A stretch of 64,000 nt of DNA, from NCBI RefSeq assembly GCF_032460525.1, contig NZ_CP135963.1, positions 3,162,001-3,226,000 on the forward strand, given 5' to 3'. Every line of letters begins with the position of its first letter. Within the stretch, counting starts at the first letter, position 1. The notes beneath the pieces are model-generated. The model had not been told where the DNA came from and ran no database searches. It saw nothing but the letters and a program-made list of their open reading frames with translations. This document shows positions 18,951-27,300 of the stretch, one piece after another. This DNA comes from Geodermatophilus sp. DSM 44513 (GTDB lineage: Bacteria > Actinomycetota > Actinomycetes > Mycobacteriales > Geodermatophilaceae). The position numbers were made by a program, and so were the translations under genes.

Positions 18951-19023
18951 CGGCGGACGCCGGGTGGGGCGGGTGGGCCGCCCGGCGGTGCGGACCCGTG
19001 GCGGGTCTGCCGAGAACTGCGAC

Positions 19024-19437
19024 GTGGACACCGCCGTGCGCCCCGCCGTGCCCCCGCTCCCCCTGCACCGCCCTATAACCGCCGCGGACCCCGCCCAGGA
19101 GTTCGTGACCCGACTGCGCGCCTCCGCGTCGTGGCTGGCCGCGGCCGCGGGTGCGGAGTCCGCCGTCGTGCGCGAGGTCGTGCCGCCGGCCCGCCACCGG
19201 CGCTCCCGCTGCCGGGTGGTGCTCCGCTTCACCGGCCGGGAGGAGACCGACGTGACCTTCCTCGGCCCGGTGAGCTCGCTGACCGCCACGGCCGAGCGGG
19301 CCTTCGACCTGCAGATCCGGGCGTGGCTGGGAGCGGACCTGGGCCGGGAGGGGAGCTGGCTGGTGGCCGACGAGGAGGCCCCGGACGGCGTGGCCGTCGA
19401 CGTCACCGCCTGGTCGGCGACCGCGCGAACGGACTGA
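19024..19437 (+). CDS. Hypothetical protein between gluD and recX
   Basis: About 137 residues, no known family. High-GC third-codon positions run through the whole reading frame, supporting a real gene. The central part (RCRVVLRFTGREETDVTFLG) looks like alternating beta strands, followed by an amphipathic helix (SLTATAERAFDLQIRAWLG). No signal peptide or membrane helix is seen. The start is uncertain: GTG 19024 is used, but GTG 19105 has AGGAG just upstream and a TATAAC box near 19074. The 3' end converges on recX. Confidence 0.55.
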   Translation: MDTAVRPAVPPLPLHRPITAADPAQEFVTRLRASASWLAAAAGAESAVVREVVPPARHRRSRCRVVLRFTGREETDVTFLGPVSSLTATAERAFDLQIRAWLGADLGREGSWLVADEEAPDGVAVDVTAWSATARTD

Positions 19438-19498
19438 GGCCCGCGCACCCCGACCTGCCCGTCGCCGCGGGGACCCGCGGGCCGGCGCGGTGGGCCGG

Positions 19499-20221
19499 TC
19501 AGGGCAGCCAGGCGTCCAGGCCGGGCCCCCCGGACGCACCGGGTGGGGCGGCGTCCGCCCCGGTGCGGTCGTCGTCGGAGCGGTCGTCGTCGGAGCGGTC
19601 ATCGCCGGAGCGGTCGTCGTCGGAGCGGTCGTCGTCCAGCGCCTCGCGGACCACCCAGCTGGCCAGTCCGCCGCCGTAGCCGCGGCGCGCGAGCATGCCC
19701 ACCAGCCGGCGTTCGGCGGTGGCGCGGTCGACCCGACGCATGCCGGGCAGCCGGCGCTGCACCAGGCGGCGGGCGGCGTCCCACTCGTCCTGGTCGTCGA
19801 CCAGGGTGACCGCCTCCTCGGCGACCTCCCCGTCGACGCCCTTGGCGCGCAGCTCCGCCTTGAGGACGCGTCGCGCCAGGCCGCGTCCGGACTGACGCGA
19901 GGTCACCCAGGCCCGGGCGAAGGCGGCGTCGTCGATCAGCCCGACCTCGCCGAACCGGTCGAGGACGGACTCGGCGACGTCGTCGGGGATCCCGCGCCTG
20001 GCCAGCAGCTCGGCCAGCTGCTGGCGGGTCCTGGCCGCACCGGTCAGCGCCCGCAGACAGATCGACCGGGCGACCTGCGCGGGGTCGCCGGGGTCGTCCT
20101 GTGCGGAGCCACCGGCCGGCGGGGCGGCGTCCGGAGCGTCCGGGTCAGGGCATGGACCGGGTCGCCGCCCGCGGCGGCGTCCGGCAGCGGGACGCTCCCC
20201 GGCCTGGGGCCAGCCGCTCAC
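19499..20221 (-). CDS. recX: Regulatory protein RecX with acidic repeat tail
   Basis: A 240-residue modulator of RecA filaments. Residues of about 50-195 carry the three-helix RecX repeats (ALTGAARTRQQLAELLARRG, then DDAAFARAWVTSRQSGRG and RRGYGGGLASWVVREAL). The N-terminal 45 residues are Pro/Ala/Arg-rich. The C-terminal tail holds five Asp/Arg/Ser pentapeptides encoded by a 15-bp tandem repeat, ending GLDAWLP. The GTG start is 2 nt after the recA stop, so recA and recX are one transcript. Confidence 0.93.
   Translation of the reverse strand: MSGWPQAGERPAAGRRRGRRPGPCPDPDAPDAAPPAGGSAQDDPGDPAQVARSICLRALTGAARTRQQLAELLARRGIPDDVAESVLDRFGEVGLIDDAAFARAWVTSRQSGRGLARRVLKAELRAKGVDGEVAEEAVTLVDDQDEWDAARRLVQRRLPGMRRVDRATAERRLVGMLARRGYGGGLASWVVREALDDDRSDDDRSGDDRSDDDRSDDDRTGADAAPPGASGGPGLDAWLP
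19561..19635. repeat. Five tandem 15-bp repeats in the 3' end of recX
   Basis: Five adjoining 15-mers, consensus CGGAGCGGTCGTCGT, at 19561, 19576, 19591, 19606 and 19621. They keep frame and encode DDDRS/GDDRS units. This is a likely length-variable minisatellite. Confidence 0.85.
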
Positions 20222-20223
20222 CG

Positions 20224-21267
20224 TCAGAAGTCGGCCGGCTCGGCGGCGGCAGCGGCGGCCGTGGCGTCGACCTGCGGCCCGATGCCCAGCTTCTCCTTGA
20301 CCTTCTTCTCGATCTCGTCGGCGAGGTCGGGGTTGTCCCGGAGGAAGGTGCGGACGTTCTCCTTGCCCTGGCCGAGCTGGTCGCCCTCGTAGGTGTACCA
20401 GGCGCCGGACTTGCGGATGAAGCCCTGCTCGACGCCGGCGTCGATCAGCCCGCCCTCGCGGCTGAAGCCGTGGCCCCACAGCAGGTCCAGCTCGGCCTGC
20501 TTGAACGGGGCGGCGACCTTGTTCTTCACGACCTTCACGCGGACCCGGCTGCCGACCGCGTCGGTGCCCTGCTTGAGCGTCTCGATGCGCCGGACGTCGA
20601 GGCGGACCGACGAGTAGAACTTCAGCGCGCGGCCACCGGTGGTGACCTCCGGGGAGCCGTAGACGACACCCACCTTCTCGCGCAGCTGGTTGATGAAGAT
20701 CGCGGTGGTGCCGGAGTTGTTCAGCGCACCGGTGATCTTGCGCAGCGCCTGGCTCATCAGCCGGGCCTGCAGGCCGACGTGGCTGTCGCCCATCTCGCCC
20801 TCGATCTCCGCGCGCGGCACGAGGGCGGCGACGGAGTCGATGACGATGATGTCCAGCGCGCCGGAGCGGATCAGCATGTCGGCGATCTCCAGCGCCTGCT
20901 CACCGGTGTCGGGCTGGCTGACCAGCAGGGCGTCGGTGTCGACGCCGATCGCCCGGGCGTACTCCGGGTCCAGCGCGTGCTCGGCGTCGATGAACGCCGC
21001 GATGCCGCCGGCGGCCTGCGCGTTGGCCACCGCGTGCAGGGCGACCGTCGTCTTGCCGGAGGCCTCGGGGCCGTACACCTCGACGACCCGGCCGCGCGGC
21101 AGGCCACCGATGCCGAGGGCGATGTCGAGGGCGATCGAGCCGGTGGGGATGACCTTCATGGCCACCTCGGGGCTGTCACCCAGCCGCATCACCGAGCCCT
21201 TGCCGAACTGCTTGTCGATCTGGGCGAGGGCCATGTCGAGGGCCTTGTCGCGGTCGAGCGTTGCCAT
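20224..21267 (-). CDS. recA: Recombinase RecA
   Basis: A 347-residue strand-exchange ATPase and co-protease of the SOS response. Walker [10 protein letters not shown] at 66-74; the conserved MRLGD and PTGSIALD blocks lie upstream, and the filament/LexA-contact regions are intact. There is no intein, unlike M. tuberculosis recA. ATG at 21267 is chosen because GAAGGTG lies 6 nt upstream; a GTG nine bases earlier has worse spacing. Two promoter signals lie upstream: a PafBC-type motif at 21324-21346 and a LexA box at 21412-21425. Confidence 0.98.
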   Translation of the reverse strand: MATLDRDKALDMALAQIDKQFGKGSVMRLGDSPEVAMKVIPTGSIALDIALGIGGLPRGRVVEVYGPEASGKTTVALHAVANAQAAGGIAAFIDAEHALDPEYARAIGVDTDALLVSQPDTGEQALEIADMLIRSGALDIIVIDSVAALVPRAEIEGEMGDSHVGLQARLMSQALRKITGALNNSGTTAIFINQLREKVGVVYGSPEVTTGGRALKFYSSVRLDVRRIETLKQGTDAVGSRVRVKVVKNKVAAPFKQAELDLLWGHGFSREGGLIDAGVEQGFIRKSGAWYTYEGDQLGQGKENVRTFLRDNPDLADEIEKKVKEKLGIGPQVDATAAAAAAEPADF

Positions 21268-21323
21268 GGTGCTCACCTTCGGGACGTCGCGGGTGCAGTG
21301 TGGGGTCGAGCGGGTCGGTGCCG

Positions 21324-21346
21324 ACGCTAGAGCGGGGATCTGACAC
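21324..21346 (-). promoter_or_regulatory. recA proximal promoter, RecA-NDp/PafBC type
   Basis: On the minus strand: GTGTCAGAT, 8 nt, then TAGCGT. This matches the actinobacterial LexA-independent DNA-damage promoter pattern (TTGTCRGTG-N8-TAnnnT) that PafBC activates, except at the ends of the first block. Transcription would start about 50 nt before the recA ATG. Confidence 0.7.
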
Positions 21347-21402
21347 TTCCGGAGGATCGGCCGACCTGTGGAACGACGCCCGGCCTGTGGACTGCGCGAC
21401 CC

Positions 21403-21425
21403 AATCTAGCCCGAACACGTGTTCG
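21403..21425 (-). promoter_or_regulatory. LexA SOS box with adjoining -10 element, distal recA promoter
   Basis: CGAACACGTGTTCG (21412-21425) is a perfect palindrome matching the actinobacterial SOS box CGAAC-N4-GTTCG. A TAGATT -10 element (minus strand, 21403-21408) follows 3 nt downstream, so bound LexA would cover the promoter. It is the only such box seen in the window. Confidence 0.88.
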
Positions 21426-21455
21426 ACTGCCAGCGTGACACGCCGCTCCCGCTGC

Positions 21456-21650
21456 TCAGCGCTCCCTGCTGGGCACGTCGTACTCCTCGCAGATCGCCAG
21501 CCACACCCGGCGCACCGGCAGGCCGGCCTCGATCGCCTCGACGGCGGTCCGCCCGCCGAGGGCGGAGAACACGTGGTCGCGGGCGACGGTCTCCCCGCGC
21601 AGGGGCCCAAACTGCTCGGCGAGCCGGGACCAGAACTCCTGCAGGCGCAC
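21456..21650 (-). CDS. DUF3046 small protein
   Basis: A 64-residue protein matching the DUF3046 family found just upstream of recA in many actinobacteria (the Rv2738c position). Sequence features: FWSRLAEQFGP, then DHVFSALGGRTAVEAIEAG and VWLAICEEYDVP. The role is unknown, with no cysteines or membrane segment. The GTG start lies 7 nt after a TAGCGT box, so it is probably leaderless. The family's constant link to recA-recX hints at a part in DNA repair, but that is inference. Confidence 0.88.
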   Translation of the reverse strand: MRLQEFWSRLAEQFGPLRGETVARDHVFSALGGRTAVEAIEAGLPVRRVWLAICEEYDVPSRER

Positions 21651-21705
21651 GCTCCCGACGCTAGCGCGCGCACCGGGGCGGCCCGCCGGCTCCTACGCTG
21701 GGCCG

Positions 21706-21813
21706 GTGATCGGCACCGGCTCGGCCACCCTGGACCTCGTCCTCGAGATCGGCATCGCGCTGGCCCTGCTGGCCTCCCTCGTGCTGCTCTGGCGCAACTA
21801 CCGGGGGCGCTGA
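21706..21813 (+). CDS. 35-residue single-span membrane peptide
   Basis: A short gene: GTG at 21706, TGA at 21811-21813. The peptide starts VIGTGSATLDL, then has one hydrophobic helix (about residues 9-28, with ALALLASLVLLW) and ends with the basic RNYRGR, so the C-terminus should be cytoplasmic. A TACGCT box lies 6 nt before the GTG, the leaderless arrangement used by many genes here. The last 16 bases overlap the 3' end of the convergent MFS gene. No family is recognised. Third codon positions are nearly all G or C. Confidence 0.6.
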   Translation: MIGTGSATLDLVLEIGIALALLASLVLLWRNYRGR

Positions 21814-23075
21814 GCCGCTCCCGGGCCGGTCGGCGCCCCGGTGCGCGCCCACACCACCAGCAGCGGGACGACCAGCGCGGCCGACACGACCGCCACCAGC
21901 CCGTAGCCGCCGAGGGCGAGCAGCGGGCCGCCGACCACCCCGGCCAGCGCGGCCCCCAGGCCCATCAGCAGGTCGCTGCCGCCCTGCGCGGCCGGCCGCT
22001 GCGCCTCCCCGACCGCCTCGGTGACCAGCGTGGACCCTGCGATGAGCCCGCAGGACCAGCCCAGCCCGAGCAGCAACAGCCCCGCGCCCAGCTGCACCGC
22101 GTCCCGGGGGGCCGCCGTCCCCGCCAGCGCGGCCGCCACCAGCAGCAGGCCGGCGCCCAGGGCGACCGTGGCCCGGCGCCCCGCCCGGTCGGCCAGCAGC
22201 CCGACCAGCGGGGAGAACAGGTACATGCCCGCGACGTGCACGCTGATGACCAGGCCGATGACGCGCAGCTCGGTGCCGCCGTCGTGCCCCATGTGCACCG
22301 GGGTCATGACCATGACGCCGACCATCACCGCGTGGGAGACCACCACCGCGGTCAGGCCCAGCCGGCCGCGCGGGTCGGCCCACACCGCGCGGACGGCGGC
22401 CGAGGTGGCCCGCCGCGGCCGGCCGGCGTCCGCCCCGGCCCCCCGCAGCCGGCGGGCGAGCAGCAGCGGGTCCGGGCGCAGCAGGGCAAGCAGGCCGAGC
22501 GCCACCACGGCGAACACGGCGACGGAGATGGCGTAGGCGCCGGTGAGCGGCGGCAGCCCGAGGGCGGTGCCGAGGACCTCGCCGGGGCCGGCCAGGTTGG
22601 GCCCGAGGACCGACCCGACGGTGGTGGCCCACACGACCAGGGACAGTGCCCGGCCGCGGTGCTCGGGCAGCGCGAGGTCGGCCGCGGCGTAGCGCGCCTG
22701 CAGCCCGCAGGCGGTGGCCGCCCCGAAGGCGAACAGGCCCACCAGCAGCAGCGGCAGGGAGGAGACCACCGCGGCGACGAGCGTCAGCAGGCACCCGAGG
22801 ACGGCGATCGCGTATCCGGCGGCCAGCCCGGCCCGCCGGCCGGCGCGGTCGCTGACGCGGGCCAGCGGGACGGCGAGGACGGCGGCGCCGAGCACGCCGG
22901 CCGTCTGGCCGAGACCGGCCGCGGTGTCGGTGCCGGCCACGTCGCGGGCCAGCAGGCCGCCGACGGTGATGCCGACGGTCACCCCCAGCCCGGCCAGGGC
23001 CACCGCGCCGCCGAGGACGCCGACGGTCCGGCGCTGGACGAGGGCGGGGTCGTGGACCCGGGTCTGCGCGGTCAC
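21798..23075 (-). CDS. MFS transporter
   Basis: A 425-residue membrane protein with about 12 hydrophobic segments. The loop between helices 2 and 3 has the MFS motif (VPLARVSDRAGRRAGLAAG), repeated in the second half as PLVGLLADRAGRRATVALG, showing the two six-helix halves. The cargo is unknown; the general look is of a drug or metabolite exporter. The GTG start is 12 nt behind the acyl-CoA dehydrogenase stop, so both are likely one transcript. Confidence 0.9.
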   Translation of the reverse strand: MTAQTRVHDPALVQRRTVGVLGGAVALAGLGVTVGITVGGLLARDVAGTDTAAGLGQTAGVLGAAVLAVPLARVSDRAGRRAGLAAGYAIAVLGCLLTLVAAVVSSLPLLLVGLFAFGAATACGLQARYAAADLALPEHRGRALSLVVWATTVGSVLGPNLAGPGEVLGTALGLPPLTGAYAISVAVFAVVALGLLALLRPDPLLLARRLRGAGADAGRPRRATSAAVRAVWADPRGRLGLTAVVVSHAVMVGVMVMTPVHMGHDGGTELRVIGLVISVHVAGMYLFSPLVGLLADRAGRRATVALGAGLLLVAAALAGTAAPRDAVQLGAGLLLLGLGWSCGLIAGSTLVTEAVGEAQRPAAQGGSDLLMGLGAALAGVVGGPLLALGGYGLVAVVSAALVVPLLVVWARTGAPTGPGAAQRPR

Positions 23076-23087
23076 GGCCGGGCGCCC

Positions 23088-24254
23088 CTACAGGCCCAGG
23101 GAGCGGCCGACGATCTCCCGCATGATCTCGTTGGTGCCGCCGTAGATGGGCTGGATGCGGGCGTCGCGCCAGGCCTTGGAGACCGGGTACTCGTCCATGT
23201 AGCCGTAGCCGCCGTGCAGCTGCAGGCAGCGGTCGGCCACCTTGTTCTGCAGCTCGGTCGTCCAGTACTTGGCCATGGCCGCGTCCACGGGGGTGAGGTC
23301 GCCGGCGCCGAGCTGCCGCACGCACTCGTCGACGAAGGTGCGGGCGATGGTCACCTCGGTCTGCAGCTCGGCCAGGACGAACCGGCTGTGCTGGAAGCTG
23401 CCGACCGGCCGGCCGAAGGCGGTGCGGCCGGTGACGTACTCGACGGTCTGCGCCAGCACCGCCTCGGCGGCGGCCACCGCGCCGACCGCGATCGACAGCC
23501 GCTCCTGCGGGAGGTTGTCCATCAGGTGCGCGAAGCCGTGGTGCTCCGTGCCCAGCAGGTTCTCCGCCGGCACCCGGACGCCGTCGAAGAACAGCTCCGC
23601 GGTGTCCTGCGCCTTGAGCCCGACCTTGGCCAGGTTGCGGCCGCGGGTGAAACCGGCCATGCCGCGCTCGACCACCAGCAGGCTCAGCCCGCGCGAGCCG
23701 GGGGCGTCGGGGTCGGTGCGGGCCACCACGATGACCAGGTCGGCGTTGATGCCATTGGTGATGAACGTCTTGGCGCCGGTGAGCAGCCAGCCGTCGCCGT
23801 CCCGGCGGGCCGTCGTCGTGAGGCCCTGCAGGTCGCTGCCGGCGCCGGGCTCGGTCATGGCGATCGCGGAGACCAGCGCGCCGCTGCAGAAGCCGGGCAG
23901 CCAGCGCCGGGCCTGCTCCTCGGTGGCGAGGTCGCGCAGGTAGGGGGCGACGACGTCGTTGTGCAGGCCGAAGCCCAGCCCGGTGGCGCCGACGCGCACC
24001 ACCTCCTCGTCGAGCACCGCCTGGAAGCGGAAGTCGCGCACGCCGCCACCGCCGTACCGCTCGTCGAGGTCCATCCCGAGCAGGCCCTGAGCACCCGCCG
24101 ACGTCCACACCTCGCGCGGGACGATGCCGTCGCGCTCCCACTGGTCGTGGAAGGGGACGACCTCCTTGCCCACCCACGCCCGGACCGTCTCCCGGAAGTC
24201 CTCGTGGACGGCCTCGTGTACAGCGAACGGCGCATGCCGGCCAGTGTGCCGCAC
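23088..24254 (-). CDS. Acyl-CoA dehydrogenase
   Basis: A 388-residue flavoenzyme that introduces a 2,3 double bond into an acyl-CoA. Visible features: the FAD/substrate block AIAMTEPGAGSDLQGL near 132-147, FITNGINADLVIVVARTD, and the C-terminal LHGGYGYMDEYPVSKAWRDA with IYGGTNEIMREIVGRSL, where the Glu of GGTNEI aligns with the usual catalytic base region. Substrate chain type cannot be read. GTG at 24254 is the only suitable start. It is divergent from lhr and followed closely by an MFS gene. Confidence 0.93.
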   Translation of the reverse strand: MRHTGRHAPFAVHEAVHEDFRETVRAWVGKEVVPFHDQWERDGIVPREVWTSAGAQGLLGMDLDERYGGGGVRDFRFQAVLDEEVVRVGATGLGFGLHNDVVAPYLRDLATEEQARRWLPGFCSGALVSAIAMTEPGAGSDLQGLTTTARRDGDGWLLTGAKTFITNGINADLVIVVARTDPDAPGSRGLSLLVVERGMAGFTRGRNLAKVGLKAQDTAELFFDGVRVPAENLLGTEHHGFAHLMDNLPQERLSIAVGAVAAAEAVLAQTVEYVTGRTAFGRPVGSFQHSRFVLAELQTEVTIARTFVDECVRQLGAGDLTPVDAAMAKYWTTELQNKVADRCLQLHGGYGYMDEYPVSKAWRDARIQPIYGGTNEIMREIVGRSLGL

Positions 24255-24322
24255 ACCACGCCCCGCACCCGCGGGTGATCACGGGCCAGCGGAGTGTCGT
24301 ACCCCTGTGGACACTGGGAGCC

Positions 24323-27300
24323 GTGCCCGCCCTCGACCGGTTCTCCGCGCCCACCCGGGCCTGGTTCACCGGCGCCTTCGCCGAGCCGACGCCGGCCCAG
24401 GAGGGCGCGTGGCAGGCGATCAGCGGCGGCGGCCACGCCCTGGTCGTCGCCCCCACCGGCTCCGGCAAGACCCTCGCCGCCTTCCTCTGGTCCCTCGACC
24501 GGCTGGCCAGCAGCCCCGCACCGGACGACGAGATGGCCCGCTGCCGGGTCCTCTACGTCTCGCCGCTCAAGGCGCTGGCCGTCGACGTCGAGCGCAACCT
24601 GCGGGCCCCGCTGGCCGGCATCGGCCAGGCCGCGGCCCGGCTGGGCCTGCCGCGGCCGGAGATCCAGGTGGGCACCCGGTCCGGGGACACCCCGGCGGAG
24701 GAGCGACGGGCCTTCGCCCGGCGGCCCACCGACATCCTCATCACCACGCCTGAGTCGCTGTTCCTGCTCATGACCAGCGCGGCGCGGGAGGCGCTGCGCG
24801 GCGTCGAGACGGTCATCGTCGACGAGGTGCACGCGGTCGCGGCCACCAAGCGCGGCGCGCACCTCGCGGTCACCCTCGACCGGCTCGACGAGCTGCTGGA
24901 CCGCCCGGCGCAGCGGATCGGCCTGTCGGCCACCGTGCGCCCGATCGAGGAGGTGGCCACCTTCCTCGCCGGCGGGCGCCCGGTCGAGGTGGTCGCCCCG
25001 GGCTCGACCAAGCAGTGGGACCTCTCCGTCGTGGTGCCGGTCGAGGACATGGGCACTCTGGGCCAGCCCACCGGCGAGCTCGACGGGTCGGCGGCCGGTG
25101 ACCAGCCGCGGACGTCGATCTGGCCGGCGGTCGAGGAACGGGTCCTCGACCTGGTGCAGGCCCACCGCAGCACCATCGTGTTCGCCAACTCCCGGCGGCT
25201 GGCCGAGCGGCTGACCAGCCGGCTCAACGAGCTGGCCTACGAGCGCGCCACCGGGGAACCGGTGCCACCCGGCACCAACGCCGCCGCCCTCATGGCGCAG
25301 GCCGGCTCCGGCGGCGGGGTGCCCGAGGGCGTCCAGCCGGTCGCCGCAGCCCACCACGGCTCGGTCTCCCGCGAGCAGCGGGCGGTCGTCGAGGAGGCGC
25401 TGAAGTCCGGCCGGCTGCCTGCGGTGGTGGCCACCTCCAGCCTCGAGCTCGGCATCGACATGGGCGCGGTCGACCTCGTGGTGCAGGTGGAGTCGCCGCC
25501 CACGGTCGCCTCCGGGCTGCAGCGGGTCGGCCGGGCCGGGCACCAGGTCGGCGCGGTGAGCCGCGGCGTGCTGTTCCCGAAGTACCGCGGCGACCTGGTG
25601 CAGTGCGCGCTGGTCGCCGAACGGATGAAGGCCGGCGCGATCGAGTCGATCCGCTACCTGCGCAACCCGCTGGACGTGCTGGCCCAGCAGGTCGTGGCGG
25701 TCGTCTCCGAGCGGCCGCGCACCGTCGACGAGGTGGCCGCGCTGGTCCGCCGGTCAGCGGCGTTCACCTCCCTGCCGGACTCCGCCCTGCACGCGGTGCT
25801 CGACATGCTGGCCGGCCGCTACCCGTCCGACGCCTTCGCCGAGCTGCGGCCGCGACTGACCTGGGACCGGGTCACCGACACCCTCACCGCGCGCGGCGGC
25901 GCCCAGCGGCTGGCGGTCACCAGCGGCGGCACCATCCCCGACCGGGGCCTGTTCGGCGTCTTCCTGGTCGGCGGGGACGACGCGCGCGGCGGCCGCCGGG
26001 TCGGGGAGCTCGACGAGGAGATGGTCTACGAGTCGCGGGTCGGCGACGTCTTCCTCCTCGGCTCCTCCTCGTGGCGGATCGAGGAGATCACCCACGACCG
26101 GGTGCTGGTCAGCCCCGCGCCCGGTCAGCCCGGGAAGATGCCGTACTGGCACGGCGACGCCCCCGGCCGTCCCCTGGAGCTCGGCCGCGCCCTGGGTGCC
26201 TTCCTCCGCGAGGTGGGCACCGCCACCCCCGCGGCCGGCCTGGACCGGGCCCGCGCCGCCGGCCTGGACGAGTGGGGCGCGGCCAACCTGCTGGCCTACC
26301 TCGCCGAGCAGAAGGCGGCCACCGGCCACCTGCCCGACGACCGCACGCTGCTGGTCGAGCGCTTCCGCGACGAGCTCGGCGACTGGCGGCTGGTGGTGCA
26401 CTCCCCCTTCGGCGCCCAGGTGAACGCCCCGTGGGCGCTGGTGCTCGCCGCCCGGCTGCGCGAGCGCTACGGGGTCGACGTCGCCTCGATGCACTCCGAC
26501 GACGGCATCGTGCTGCGGCTGCCCGACACCACCGGCGAGACGCCGGAGGCCGACCTCGCCGTCCTGGACCCCGACGACGTCGAGCGCGAGGTCACCACCG
26601 AGGTGGGCAGCTCGGCGCTGTTCGCCAGCCGGTTCCGCGAGTGCGCCGCGCGGGCGCTGCTGCTGCCCCGCCGCGACCCCCGCCGGCGCACGCCGCTGTG
26701 GCAGCAGCGGCAGCGCGCCGCGCAGCTGTTGAGCGTGGCCAGCGAGTTCGCCGGCTTCCCGATCACGCTGGAGGCCGCGCGGGAGGTGTTGCAGGACGTC
26801 TACGACGTGCCCGGCCTGGTGGAGCTGATGCGCGACGTCCGCTCCCGGCGGGTGCGGGTGGTCGACGTGCAGACCCAGGCGGCATCCCCGTTCGCCCAGT
26901 CGCTGCTGTTCGGTTACGTCGGGCAGTTCCTCTACGAGGGCGACGCGCCCCTGGCCGAGCGCCGGGCGCAGGCACTGGCCCTCGACACCGGCCTGCTCGC
27001 CGAGCTGCTCGGCCGCTCCGAGCTGCGCGAGCTGCTGGACGCCGAGGCGCTCACCGAGGTGGAGCGCGAGCTGCAGCGGCTGCCGGCCGAACGCCACCCC
27101 CGCGACGTCGACACCGCCGCGGACCTGCTGCGCCTCGTCGGCGACCTCACCCCGACCGAGGCCGCGGCACGCGGCGTCCCCCAGGCGTGGCTGGACGAGC
27201 TGGTCGCCGCCCGCCGCGCGCTGGTGGTCCGGATCGCCGGCGAGGAGCGGCACGTCGCCATCGAGGACGCCGGACGGCTGCGCGACGCGCTGGGCACCGC

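Noticed and set aside
19438-19498. CCGCGG-N4-CCGCGG hairpin between the hypothetical gene and recX
   Set aside because: The stem is only 6 bp and self-complementary GC runs are frequent here, so I did not list it as a terminator.
20224-21267. Intein in RecA, as in M. tuberculosis
   Set aside because: The frame is 347 residues and continuous through the usual insertion point.
24180-24254. Alternative ATG near 24236 for the acyl-CoA dehydrogenase, 7 nt after a CACACT box
   Set aside because: That ATG is out of frame with the enzyme; the in-frame GTG at 24254 is the only fitting start.
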